Positions 40,086 to 48,618 of a stretch of 64,000 bases of DNA are shown piece by piece. The DNA is taken from the NCBI RefSeq assembly GCF_936916975.1, contig NZ_CAKZGO010000006.1, positions 124,001 to 188,000 on the forward strand. The letters run 5' to 3'. Position 1 is the first letter of the stretch. Every line of letters begins with the position of its first letter. This stretch comes from an uncultured Dongia sp. (lineage in GTDB: Bacteria; Pseudomonadota; Alphaproteobacteria; Dongiales; Dongiaceae). The notes under the pieces were generated by a model. That model had not been told where the DNA came from. It did no database searches and saw nothing but the letters and a program-made list of their open reading frames with translations. Both the position numbers and the translations under genes were made by a program.

Positions 40086-42458
40086 ATGATGCGTAAAATG
40101 GCTTTTTTGCGTACGCTGCTTTGCGCCCCAATGGCGATTGCCAGGATGTTTCGGCCTCGCCAGTGGCTTTGCAGCACGTTGATGGCGGCCGTTTTGCTGC
40201 TGCCGATGCTGGGCTTGGCGTCACAGCAGGTTTTGGCCCAGTCGATCAGTTCGGGCGACCCGATTCAGGAAATCCGTATCGAGGGTAGCCAGCGAATCGA
40301 GCCGGACACTGTCCGTAGTTACATGGCGATCAATCCAGGCGATGCCTTCGACGCCAAGGCGATCGACAAGGCCCTCAAGAACCTGTTTGCGACCGGCCTG
40401 TTCGCCGACGTCAATTTCCGCCGCGAAGGCGGTTCGCTGATTGTGCAGGTAACGGAAAATCCGATCATCAACCGTATCGCCTTTGAAGGTAACGATCGGC
40501 TGGATGACGAACAACTGCAGAGCGAAATCCAGCTGCGTCCTCGCGTTGTCTATACTCAGGCGCGTGTGCAATCGGACGTCAAGCGCCTGCTCGATCTCTA
40601 CCGTCGCAATGGCCGGTTCGCTGCCACCGTTGATCCCAAGGTCATCAAGCTTGATCAGAACCGCGTCGATCTGGTCTTTGAGATCAATGAAGGCGACACC
40701 ACCGAAATCGAGCGTATCGATTTCGTCGGCAACAAAGTCTTCGATGACGACGATCTACGCGACGTGATCATCACGCGCGAAAGCGCATTCTATCGCTTTC
40801 TCTCGACCAGTGACACCTATGACCCCGACCGCCTGACGGTCGACAAGGAAAATCTCCGCAAGTACTACCTCTCAGAAGGTTACGCAGATTTCCGCGTCAT
40901 CTCCGCGGTTGCTGAATTGTCACCGGACCAGGAGGCCTTCTTCATCACCTTCACGGTGGAAGAGGGCGAGCGCTATAAGCTTGGCAAGGTCGACATCACA
41001 TCGTCACTGAAGGACCTCGACCCGGAATCGCTTTGGGGTGACGTGCTGACTGCCGAGGGTGATTGGTACAACGCCACGCTGGTCGACAAGTCGGTGCAGG
41101 CCATTGCCGACCGTGTCGGCAGCTTGGGCTATGCCTTCGTTGACGTCCGGCCACGTATCAAGCGCGATGCCGAGAACCATGTCCTGACCCTGACCTATGA
41201 CATCCAGGAAGGGCCGAAGGTCTACGTCGAGCGCATCGAAATCACCGGCAACATCCGCACCCAGGACAAGGTGATCCGTCGCGAATTCCGCCTGGCGGAA
41301 GGCGACGCCTTCTCGACCGCCAAGATGAAGCGCACCGAGCAGCGCCTGCGCAATCTGGGCTTCTTCGAGGCAGTCGATATCCAGACGACGCCGGGCAGCG
41401 CGCCGGACAAGACGGTCATCAAGGTGAAGGTGGCGGAACAGTCCACTGGCGAACTGACCTTCGGCGCCGGCTTCTCGACCCAGGACGGCCCGCTTGGCAA
41501 CATTGGTGTCCGCGAACGCAATCTGCTTGGCAAAGGTCAGGATCTGCGTGCCAACTTCACCTTATCAGGCAAGCGCTCGACGGTAGATGCGAGCTTCACG
41601 GATCCGTATTTCATGGACAAGGATCTGTCGGCGGGCGTCGATCTCTTCCACCGCCGCTACAACGACGTCCGTGGCGACAACTACGATCTTTCGCAGACTG
41701 GTTTCGGCCTGCGCATGGGTTATGAGCTCACTGAGTACCTGCGCCAGACCCTGGGCTACCGCCTCAGCGTCGACAAGATTTCGGACGTCGATGACGACCT
41801 GTCGGAAGCGATCAGGGACGAGAAGGGCTACACCGTCCGCTCAACCCTGAGTTCCGATCTCATGTATGATCGACGCGACAATGCAAACGACCCCCGTAGC
41901 GGCTATTTCCTCAGTCTGTCGAACGATTTCATCGGCGCGGGCGGTGAAGTCACGGCGTTGCAGACGCTTGTTCGCGGTGGCTATTTCTACCCAGTCAATG
42001 ACGATGTCTCGATCGGCTTCTCGGCCGAGGCCGGCCAAATTAAGCCGCTATTTGGCGACCATTTGCGCGTGACCGACGCGTTCACGCTGGGTGGTCAGAA
42101 TCTGCGTGGTTTCGAGACTTCCGGTGTCGGCCCGCGCGATGCCGATACCAATGACTCGCTGGGTGGCCAATACCTGTTCGATGGCACGATTCAGGCGAGC
42201 TTCCCGATCGGCCTGCCTGAAGAATTCAATGTCCGCGGGCGCGCCTTCACCGATTTCGGCATTCTGACCGGCACCGACCTCGACAACGATGTCGACGTTG
42301 ACGTCGATGATGATCAGAGCCTGCGTGCCTCGGCGGGTATTGGCCTCACCTGGGTTTCGCCGTTCGGGCCGATCGCCGTCGACCTTGCCTACCCGCTCAT
42401 GAAAGAAAGCTACGACAACACGGAATATTTCCGGTTCAGCGTCGGCACGTCTTTCTAG
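40086..42458 (+). CDS. bamA: Outer membrane protein assembly factor BamA
   Basis: Central component of the machine that inserts beta-barrel proteins into the outer membrane. A signal peptide (cleavage near VLAQSI, residues 50-53) is followed by five POTRA domains, the last ending about residue 450, and a 16-stranded barrel that ends in the expected terminal Phe (FRFSVGTSF). At 790 residues it is typical. The N-terminus is long; an ATG at residue 21 (MFRPRQW) would give a more ordinary signal peptide. The gene lies between rseP and skp. Confidence 0.97.
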   Translation: MMRKMAFLRTLLCAPMAIARMFRPRQWLCSTLMAAVLLLPMLGLASQQVLAQSISSGDPIQEIRIEGSQRIEPDTVRSYMAINPGDAFDAKAIDKALKNLFATGLFADVNFRREGGSLIVQVTENPIINRIAFEGNDRLDDEQLQSEIQLRPRVVYTQARVQSDVKRLLDLYRRNGRFAATVDPKVIKLDQNRVDLVFEINEGDTTEIERIDFVGNKVFDDDDLRDVIITRESAFYRFLSTSDTYDPDRLTVDKENLRKYYLSEGYADFRVISAVAELSPDQEAFFITFTVEEGERYKLGKVDITSSLKDLDPESLWGDVLTAEGDWYNATLVDKSVQAIADRVGSLGYAFVDVRPRIKRDAENHVLTLTYDIQEGPKVYVERIEITGNIRTQDKVIRREFRLAEGDAFSTAKMKRTEQRLRNLGFFEAVDIQTTPGSAPDKTVIKVKVAEQSTGELTFGAGFSTQDGPLGNIGVRERNLLGKGQDLRANFTLSGKRSTVDASFTDPYFMDKDLSAGVDLFHRRYNDVRGDNYDLSQTGFGLRMGYELTEYLRQTLGYRLSVDKISDVDDDLSEAIRDEKGYTVRSTLSSDLMYDRRDNANDPRSGYFLSLSNDFIGAGGEVTALQTLVRGGYFYPVNDDVSIGFSAEAGQIKPLFGDHLRVTDAFTLGGQNLRGFETSGVGPRDADTNDSLGGQYLFDGTIQASFPIGLPEEFNVRGRAFTDFGILTGTDLDNDVDVDVDDDQSLRASAGIGLTWVSPFGPIAVDLAYPLMKESYDNTEYFRFSVGTSF

Positions 42459-42485
42459 GTTTCAACCGTTTCGTTTAGTGGAGTT

Positions 42486-43064
42486 ATGCGCGTGTTCAAA
42501 TTCCGATTGATGACGAAGGCCGCGATGGCCTTAGGCCTGGCGATGGTCGTCATGGCGCCAATCCAGCCGACGCTGGCCCAAGAAGCGGCCCCTGCGGCCG
42601 CCCCGATTCCGGTTGCGATCGGTATCGTCAATGTCCAGACCGTGGTGGCGAAGTCGACAGCCGGCCAGTCGCTGAAGAAGCAGGCCGATGCCCGCCGCAA
42701 GCAGAACCAGACCGAGATCCTGGCCGAAGAAAAGAAGCTGCGCACTGAGAACGATCAGCTCAATGCCCAGCGTGCGACCTTGGCGCCCGCTGAATTCGCC
42801 CAGAAGCAGCAGGCGTTCCAGCAAAAGCTCAATGCCTGGCGCCAGGGTGCCGAGCAGAAGCAGAAGGCGTTCGAAGGTGCCTACAACAAGGCGCAGAAAC
42901 AGATCTTCGAGACCCTGCAGAAGGTGATCGGCGAAATCGCCGTCCAGAAGCGACTGACCCTGGTTCTTAACAAATCCGTGGTAATCGTCAGTGCCCAGGC
43001 CTGGGACATCAGCGATTCCGCTCTGACACAGCTCAATAAGGTCCTGCCCGCCGTCAAGATGTAA
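42486..43064 (+). CDS. skp: Periplasmic chaperone Skp/OmpH family
   Basis: Trimeric chaperone that carries unfolded outer-membrane proteins to BamA. The signal peptide ends near PTLAQEA (residue 32). The mature protein starts with the beta strand IGIVNVQTVVAKS, then long charged coiled-coil arms rich in Lys/Gln/Glu (residues 65-145), and returns to a short strand LTLVLNKSVVIV. At 192 residues it fits the family. It follows bamA by 27 bases. lpxD, expected next in this neighbourhood, is absent. Confidence 0.93.
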   Translation: MRVFKFRLMTKAAMALGLAMVVMAPIQPTLAQEAAPAAAPIPVAIGIVNVQTVVAKSTAGQSLKKQADARRKQNQTEILAEEKKLRTENDQLNAQRATLAPAEFAQKQQAFQQKLNAWRQGAEQKQKAFEGAYNKAQKQIFETLQKVIGEIAVQKRLTLVLNKSVVIVSAQAWDISDSALTQLNKVLPAVKM

Positions 43065-43158
43065 CACGGCAGTCGATCGAACAGGGCCGCGCGGCGCCGG
43101 ATTGGCTGCGCTGTCAGGGTAGAACCAGTCAACGGATTGCGGAACAAAGGGAAGCTGA

Positions 43159-43620
43159 ATGGCGGAGGAATTGCCGACAGGAGGGGTCATCGATATTGCG
43201 GCGATCATGCGCATGATCCCGCACCGTTATCCGTTCCTGTTGATTGATCGTGTCATCGATGTCGTGTCGGGCGAAAGCGCCACTGGCATCAAGAACGTGA
43301 CCGTCAACGAACCGTTTTTCCCAGGGCATTTTCCCGGGGCACCTGTCATGCCGGGTGTCCTCATCGTCGAAGCGATGGCACAGACCGCAGCCGTCATCGC
43401 CGTTCACGCCCTGGGCTCCGAGGCCGAGGGCAAGATCGTTCTGTTCATGAGCATTGATGATTGCCGGTTCCGCCGGCCGGTGACGCCGGGTGACCAGCTG
43501 CGCCTGGAGGTCAAGAAGGACCGCGCCCGTGGTCCGGTCTGGCGCTTCATCGGTGTGGCCAAGGTCGATGGCCAGGTGGTGGCCGAGGCGACCTTCGCCG
43601 CCATGATCCGCGACCGCTAG
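43159..43620 (+). CDS. fabZ: 3-hydroxyacyl-[acyl-carrier-protein] dehydratase FabZ
   Basis: Hot-dog-fold dehydratase of fatty acid elongation. Catalytic His57 and Glu71 lie in [14 protein letters not shown] and LIVEAMAQ, and the N-terminal [14 protein letters not shown] is standard. The 153-residue protein is normal. In most proteobacteria fabZ is flanked by lpxD and lpxA; here it follows skp directly after 94 bases and is followed by an unrelated convergent gene. It overlaps azlD tail to tail by four bases. Confidence 0.97.
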   Translation: MAEELPTGGVIDIAAIMRMIPHRYPFLLIDRVIDVVSGESATGIKNVTVNEPFFPGHFPGAPVMPGVLIVEAMAQTAAVIAVHALGSEAEGKIVLFMSIDDCRFRRPVTPGDQLRLEVKKDRARGPVWRFIGVAKVDGQVVAEATFAAMIRDR

Positions 43621-43949
43621 GCGCCGATCAGCCAGCGCGCCAGGAAGAACGCCGCCATGCCGATGAGAATGGTCGGCATCAGCTTCTGCCATTTCCAGCT
43701 CACCACAGCGGCGACCACGGCGCCGACCAGATAGGGATTTCGCCAGGTCAGCTGGATGTCGCCCTCGCTCGGATACAGCACGGCCGGGACGATGATCGCG
43801 GTCAGCACGGCCACCGGCACAAAGGCCAGCGCCCGCTCGACCAGCGGCGGAAAGCGCACATGATCGGCAAACAGATAGACCGGCCAGCGGATGGCGAGGT
43901 TGATGACCGCCATGCCGCCGATCATCAGTGCGATCTCAAGTTCACTCAT
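43617..43949 (-). CDS. azlD: Branched-chain amino acid exporter small subunit AzlD
   Basis: Small partner (110 residues, four membrane helices) of the AzlCD/LIV-E exporter family. The motif VINLAIRWPVYLFA and the central FVPVAVLTAIIVPAVLYP stretch are family-like. The start ATG overlaps the azlC stop by four bases, so the two are co-translated. Upstream residues in the same frame have no membrane character and are not needed. Export substrate (Leu/Ile/Val or azaleucine) is inferred from the family. Confidence 0.9.
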   Translation of the reverse strand: MSELEIALMIGGMAVINLAIRWPVYLFADHVRFPPLVERALAFVPVAVLTAIIVPAVLYPSEGDIQLTWRNPYLVGAVVAAVVSWKWQKLMPTILIGMAAFFLARWLIGA

Positions 43950-44692
43950 GGCAGCACCCGCTCCCCACGATTCCTTCGGCGCGTCCACTCCTGCAAAGCC
44001 AAGCCGGCGAGGATACCGGCAAATCCACCCAGCATCAGGCCGAGCTTATAGGGCAAGCCGTTGCCGAGTGTTGCCACCAGCCCCGCGACGATGGCTGCGA
44101 CCCAATACGGGCGCGAGCGCAAGGCCGGCATGACGATGCCAATGAAGGTCACCGCCATCGCGAACTCCAGACCCCAATGTTTGATCTCTTCAAATTCGGT
44201 GGCGAGCACGATCCCGATATAGGTCCAGAACTGCCAGTTCAGATACATGCCAAGGCAAGAGGCCAGATAGTACCAATGCGCCTGCGGACCGCGCCCCTCA
44301 ACCCGGTAGCGCCGCTCCATGATCGCAAATGTCTCGTCGGTCAGCCACGCCGCAAGCCAGAAACGCCAGCCGTGACCCAGGCTGCGGACATGATCGACCA
44401 AGGTCGCGGCATAGAGCAGGTGCCGCAGATTGAGGATCAGGGTCGCCAGCCAGATCACGCCGAGTGGCGAGCCGGAGCCGAGCAGCAGAATGGCGATGAA
44501 CTGTGCCGAGCCCGAAAAGACGAACAGCGACATGCTCATGACGGCCAGCGGTGACAGGCCGGCACCGGTCGCCAGCGTGCCGAAAATGACGCCGAAGGGT
44601 ATCGCCGAAATCATCAGCGGCAGAGTCGCCACCAGACCGCGCCCGAACTCTGCCCGTGCGCCCGGCGTGGCGCTCATCGCAAAATCACTCAT
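43946..44692 (-). CDS. azlC: Branched-chain amino acid exporter large subunit AzlC
   Basis: Membrane permease of the AzlC family, 248 residues and about seven helices. Diagnostic motifs are FSGSAQFIAI and LNLRHLLYAATL, then WLTDETFA. I start at MSDFAMSATPG, four bases after the MocR gene ends; a longer frame upstream runs into the 3' part of that gene and has no transporter character. azlD overlaps by four bases. The pair is thus downstream of, and probably controlled by, the MocR-type regulator. Confidence 0.92.
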   Translation of the reverse strand: MSDFAMSATPGARAEFGRGLVATLPLMISAIPFGVIFGTLATGAGLSPLAVMSMSLFVFSGSAQFIAILLLGSGSPLGVIWLATLILNLRHLLYAATLVDHVRSLGHGWRFWLAAWLTDETFAIMERRYRVEGRGPQAHWYYLASCLGMYLNWQFWTYIGIVLATEFEEIKHWGLEFAMAVTFIGIVMPALRSRPYWVAAIVAGLVATLGNGLPYKLGLMLGGFAGILAGLALQEWTRRRNRGERVLP

Positions 44693-44696
44693 CAGA

Positions 44697-46094
44697 TCAC
44701 ACGATGCCGTAGGAACCGCCGGGGCGGGTGCGGAGGATATCGGCGACGCGATGCAGGGCGTTTTCCAGGATGCGCCGATCGGCTGGCGCGCACAGGCACA
44801 GGCGCACGCCGTTGGGTGCGTTGCGAGTGAGCGAGAAGATTGTGGCCGGTGACACGCCGACACCCTTCAGCCGCGCCTGCAGGGCAAAGCCGTCCGCGGT
44901 CCAGGGTTCCTGCAGCTTCAGCCAGATATGATAGCTCGATTCATCACCGCAGATTTCGACGTCACTGAGGATGCGGCGCGCCATGCGCTGGCGGGCGATG
45001 GCTTCGATGCGGTGCGCTTCGGCAAGGTCCATGCCGGTGCCGTCTTCCACCCAGTCGGCCGCGATCTCGGCGGTGAGGGGTGCCGCCATCCACGTCGTTG
45101 AACGCACGACCTGGGCGAACATGTCGAGGGCGCCTTCGGGGATGGCGAGGTATCCCACGCGCAATCCCGGTGCCATGGATTTGGAGACGCTGGTGAAGTA
45201 ATGCCCCAGTTCCGGCGCATGCGCCGAGAGGGGCTCGATGCTGCGTGTGCCGAGCAGGAAGCCATAGACGTCGTCCTCGACGATCTTGACGCCGTGCTTG
45301 CGCGCGACCTCGGCAAGCGCCCGTCGGCGCTCGACCGAGACGACGATGCCGGTCGGGTTGTGCATGTTGACGACGCAATAGAACGCCTTGGGGCGCAGAT
45401 TGATACAGGCCGCTTCAAAGGCTTCGACATCGACGCCGTCGGAATCCATCTGCACGCCATGCAGCCGGATGCGCAGAAAGTCCGCGAGGCGCCGCAGGCC
45501 CGGATAGGTGACACATTCCGTAACAACCACATCACCAGGTTCGGTGATCGCACCCAGGGCAGCCGTCATCGCATGCTGGCCGCCGGCGGTAACAATCACG
45601 CGCTCCGCGGGCACCGGATAGCGCTGCTCGCTCAACCACTGAGCGCCGGCCGCGCGGTGACGCGGCATGCCGACGTGATGGTGATAATCCAAGAGTGAAT
45701 CTATTCCCGGCCGCGCAGCGATCCGCTGCAGCGCATTGGACAGCAGCGCATCATTGGCGCGCGGCGTCGGGAAGTTGATGGAGAGGTCGACGAAGCCACC
45801 TTCTTCGATCTCGACTTCGCGCTCGACCGGCATCTCTGGCCTGCGGCGCACATCCGGACGCACGAAGGTGCCGCGCCCGACCTCGCCGCCGATGAGGCCG
45901 CGGCGCTCGGCTTCGGCATAAGCGCGCGTCACTGTGCCGACCGTGACGCCCAGGCGAAAGGCGAGTTCACGATGCGTCGGCAGCCTCGTTCCGGGTGCCA
46001 TGCGTTGCTGACGAATGTCATCGGACAGCGCATCGGCGATCGCGAGATAGCGCGGTCCTGGAAAAATGGAAAGATCGGGCTGCCAGTTTGTCAT
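44697..46094 (-). CDS. MocR-type regulator (GntR helix-turn-helix fused to aminotransferase-like domain)
   Basis: A 465-residue regulator with an N-terminal winged helix (residues 10-78: GTRLPTHRELAFRLGVTVGTVTRAY) and a class I aminotransferase-like domain that binds PLP; the Schiff-base lysine is Lys305 in SVSKSMAPGLRVGY. Family members sense amino acid- or PLP-linked ligands. It is first in an operon with azlC and azlD, so it probably controls that exporter. The start ATG chosen gives MTNWQPDLSI. A -35 TTGACA and weak -10 lie so close that the mRNA may be leaderless. Confidence 0.9.
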   Translation of the reverse strand: MTNWQPDLSIFPGPRYLAIADALSDDIRQQRMAPGTRLPTHRELAFRLGVTVGTVTRAYAEAERRGLIGGEVGRGTFVRPDVRRRPEMPVEREVEIEEGGFVDLSINFPTPRANDALLSNALQRIAARPGIDSLLDYHHHVGMPRHRAAGAQWLSEQRYPVPAERVIVTAGGQHAMTAALGAITEPGDVVVTECVTYPGLRRLADFLRIRLHGVQMDSDGVDVEAFEAACINLRPKAFYCVVNMHNPTGIVVSVERRRALAEVARKHGVKIVEDDVYGFLLGTRSIEPLSAHAPELGHYFTSVSKSMAPGLRVGYLAIPEGALDMFAQVVRSTTWMAAPLTAEIAADWVEDGTGMDLAEAHRIEAIARQRMARRILSDVEICGDESSYHIWLKLQEPWTADGFALQARLKGVGVSPATIFSLTRNAPNGVRLCLCAPADRRILENALHRVADILRTRPGGSYGIV

Positions 46095-46206
46095 GGTGAC
46101 AATGTATCGATTGACTTGGATCGTTGTCAAAACAATTATGCCAGCGCGGGTACAATATAGAACAATGTACCGGATGCAGCCAAATATGACAGAAGGATTG
46201 TCCAAA
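46095..46206. promoter_or_regulatory. Divergent promoter region with ACAAT repeats
   Basis: For the MocR gene: TTGACA (46125-46130, minus strand) and TACATT (46101-46106) with 18 bases between. The predicted start falls on the ATG at 46094. ACAATGTAT (46099-46107) and ACAATGTAC (46162-46170) form a direct repeat, with further ACAAT copies at 46132 and 46152. The first copy overlaps the -10, as expected for autoregulation by a MocR protein. For the rightward gene no clear promoter is seen; TTGACT at 46111 is a weak -35. Confidence 0.5.
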
Positions 46207-46434
46207 ATGTCTCGATACAAGTCGCCACCCATGAGTAGTGGTTCTCTCTTCGGCCGACCTAAATCCCACGACGAAGCCACCGCTCCGCGCTTCGTCGTGA
46301 CCTTTCTCCTCGATTGCCTGGAGACTTACCGTCAGCGTAAGGCCTTGGCGGCCCTTGATGACCACATGCTGAAAGATATCGGCCTGACCCGCTGCGACGT
46401 CGACGCTGAAGTTTCGCGCCCATTCTGGCGATGA
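46207..46434 (+). CDS. DUF1127 small protein
   Basis: A 75-residue protein with the DUF1127 (YjiS-like) domain at the C-terminus: RQRKALAALDDHMLKDIGLTR. Such small Arg-rich proteins are common in alphaproteobacteria; some act in RNA turnover or phosphate and carbon regulation, but the role here is unknown. The ATG follows AAGGA by nine bases. An in-frame ATG upstream lacks a ribosome binding site. The gene is divergent from the MocR gene and 36 bases before the PhzF-family gene. Confidence 0.85.
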   Translation: MSRYKSPPMSSGSLFGRPKSHDEATAPRFVVTFLLDCLETYRQRKALAALDDHMLKDIGLTRCDVDAEVSRPFWR

Positions 46435-46470
46435 CGATGAGCGCTTGAGGGCGATCTGGAGTGCTGGAAA

Positions 46471-47274
46471 ATGAAACACCCGATTTATCAGGTAGACGCC
46501 TTCACCGACAAACCATTCGCCGGGAATCCGGCTGGGGTGATGCCGCTCAAGACCTGGCTACCTGACCAGCAACTCCAATCGATCGCTGCCGAGATGAATC
46601 TGGCCGAAACCGCCTTCTTCGTGCCGAACGCGGGCGGCTATCACCTGCGTTGGTTTACCCCGACGGTCGAGGTCAAGCTGTGCGGCCACGCCACCTTGGC
46701 CTCGGCCTTCGTGCTTAATCGTCGGATCGATCCGACGATTAAGGAGATGCGCTTCGACAGCCTGTCCGGCCCGCTGCATGTGCGCGTCGATGGCGACCGC
46801 TTCGAACTCGATTTCCCGGTGTTGAGCCATGAAGCCAATACCGATGCGACGATGCCCGCGCGCATCGCAAAGGCGATTGGCCAGCAACCCGTCGATGTCG
46901 TCGTCAGTGCGGTTTACGATTCCTATCTCGCACGTCTTGCCGATGTCGCCTCGGTACGCGCGGCGGTACCTAATTTCGCCGCCATCGAGGCGCTCGGTCG
47001 CGACCTCATTATCACCGCCGATGGCCAAGGGGAGGGCGTTGATTTCGTCAGCCGTTTCTTTGCACCCCTCCATGGCATTCCGGAAGACCCGGTGACCGGC
47101 TCATCGCATTGTGTCCTGGCGCCTTACTGGGCAAAGCTCACCGGAAAGCAGCGATTCCACGCCCGCCAGGTCTCCCGCCGGGGTGGCGATTTGTGGCTGA
47201 GCCTTGCTGGCGACCGGCTCAAAATCGCCGGTTATGCGGTCTGCGTGCTGGCCGGAGAAATCGAATTAAATTAA
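46471..47274 (+). CDS. PhzF family isomerase
   Basis: Diaminopimelate-epimerase-like fold of the PhzF superfamily, 267 residues. Catalytic Glu is in NLAETAFFV (about residue 47); other signatures are KLCGHATLASAF and the C-terminal EDPVTGSSHCVLAPYW. PhzF proper isomerises a phenazine precursor, but no phenazine genes are nearby and most homologues have unknown substrates. It follows the DUF1127 gene and may share its transcript. The protein starts KHPIYQVDAF, which is standard. Confidence 0.92.
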   Translation: MKHPIYQVDAFTDKPFAGNPAGVMPLKTWLPDQQLQSIAAEMNLAETAFFVPNAGGYHLRWFTPTVEVKLCGHATLASAFVLNRRIDPTIKEMRFDSLSGPLHVRVDGDRFELDFPVLSHEANTDATMPARIAKAIGQQPVDVVVSAVYDSYLARLADVASVRAAVPNFAAIEALGRDLIITADGQGEGVDFVSRFFAPLHGIPEDPVTGSSHCVLAPYWAKLTGKQRFHARQVSRRGGDLWLSLAGDRLKIAGYAVCVLAGEIELN

Positions 47275-47453
47275 TGTGTTAACTCTGCGCATCGCGGCCA
47301 ACCGGACCGCCTTGCGACGCCTGCCGCTCTTGCACCGCCGAAGGCTTTGCGCTAATAGCCCTTGCCCAAGCGGTCATGCCAACTGGTCCTGCTGACCACA
47401 CGGCTTTTATCGGCTTGGGGAACAGCCCCCAGTTTTGCCGAGCCGAGCCCTTC

Positions 47454-48602
47454 ATGACCAGCGCGCCCACGAATAACGCCGGTGAAAAGTTCCTGCTGCC
47501 CGCGGGGCTGGGCGATGGCCTGCCGCCGGAAGCGGGCTTTGAAGCCGCCATCGTCGAACACCTGTTGGCGAGCTTCGCCCGCTGGGGTTACGAGCGTGTG
47601 AAGCCGCCGCTCATCGAATTCGAAGACTCGCTCCTCGCCGGCCCGGGCGAAGCCATGGCCGCCCACACCTTCCGCCTGATGGATCCGGTCTCGCAGCGCA
47701 TGATGGGTCTGCGTGCTGACATGACGCCGCAGGTTGGCCGCATTGCCGCCTCGCGCCTGCAGAACGCGCCGCGCCCCTTGCGCCTCTCTTATGCCGGCCA
47801 GGTCCTTCGCTTGAAGGGCGAACAGATGCGCCCGGAACGCCAATTGGGCCAGGTCGGTGTCGAGCTGATCGGCGCCGAAGGGGCCGCTGCCGACGCCGAG
47901 GTCGTACTGCTGGCGGTTGAGGCGCTGACAGCGCTGGGCGTGCCGGGTCTCGCCGTCGATCTCAACGTGCCACGCCTGGCGCCGAGCATCCTCCAGGACC
48001 TGCCGCCGCAACGCCGCGCTGACCTCATCGCCGCCCTCGACCGCAAGGACACCGCCAAGGTTGCCGAACTCGCCGGCGACCAAGCCAAGCTGCTGCAGGG
48101 CTTGCTGCGTGCGGTCGGGCCGGTTGAAACAGCGTTGCCGGTGCTGGAAAGCCTGGCGCTGCCGAGCCAAGGTGCGGAGGTGCGGGCCAATCTCGCCGCT
48201 GCCATCGCGCTCATCCGAAAATCGGCGCCGGATCTCACCCTCACCATCGACGCCACGGACCATCGCGGCTTCGAATATCACAGCGGCATTGCCTTCACCT
48301 TTCTCGGCCGCGGGGTGCGCGGCGAGTTCGGCCGCGGCGGCCGCTATGTAAACCATGCGGGCGAGGCGGCGACCGGCTTCTCGCTCTATCTCGACACCTT
48401 GCTCAATACCTTGCCGATGCCGGCGGGACCGAAGCGAGTCTTCGTACCCTTCGGTGCTGAAGCGACGGCAGCCATCAAGCTGCGCGAAGAGGGCTGGGTG
48501 ACGGTGCAGGGACTTCACGCTGCCGACCCAAGTGCCGAAGCAAAGCGTCTGCACTGCTCTCATTTTCTGCAGGATGGCCGTCCCACGGCTACCGGCAACT
48601 GA
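47454..48602 (+). CDS. hisZ: ATP phosphoribosyltransferase regulatory subunit HisZ
   Basis: Histidyl-tRNA-synthetase-like protein without charging activity that completes and regulates short-form HisG in the first step of histidine synthesis. Residues 15-110 resemble the HisRS catalytic core: LPAGLGDGLPPEAGFE, MDPVSQRMMGLRADMTPQVGRIAA and LRLSYAGQVLR. At 382 residues it fits HisZ, and it has no C-terminal anticodon-binding domain. I start at MTSAPTNNAG. An upstream frame of 26 residues is not conserved-looking. hisG is not in the window. purA follows after 16 bases, a known HisZ neighbour. Confidence 0.9.
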   Translation: MTSAPTNNAGEKFLLPAGLGDGLPPEAGFEAAIVEHLLASFARWGYERVKPPLIEFEDSLLAGPGEAMAAHTFRLMDPVSQRMMGLRADMTPQVGRIAASRLQNAPRPLRLSYAGQVLRLKGEQMRPERQLGQVGVELIGAEGAAADAEVVLLAVEALTALGVPGLAVDLNVPRLAPSILQDLPPQRRADLIAALDRKDTAKVAELAGDQAKLLQGLLRAVGPVETALPVLESLALPSQGAEVRANLAAAIALIRKSAPDLTLTIDATDHRGFEYHSGIAFTFLGRGVRGEFGRGGRYVNHAGEAATGFSLYLDTLLNTLPMPAGPKRVFVPFGAEATAAIKLREEGWVTVQGLHAADPSAEAKRLHCSHFLQDGRPTATGN

Positions 48603-48618
48603 TCTCTAGAGGAATATC

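Noticed and set aside
46066-46206. Upstream extension of the DUF1127 gene starting inside the MocR gene
   Set aside because: It crosses the divergent promoter and lacks a ribosome binding site; the ATG at 46207 follows AAGGA at a normal distance.
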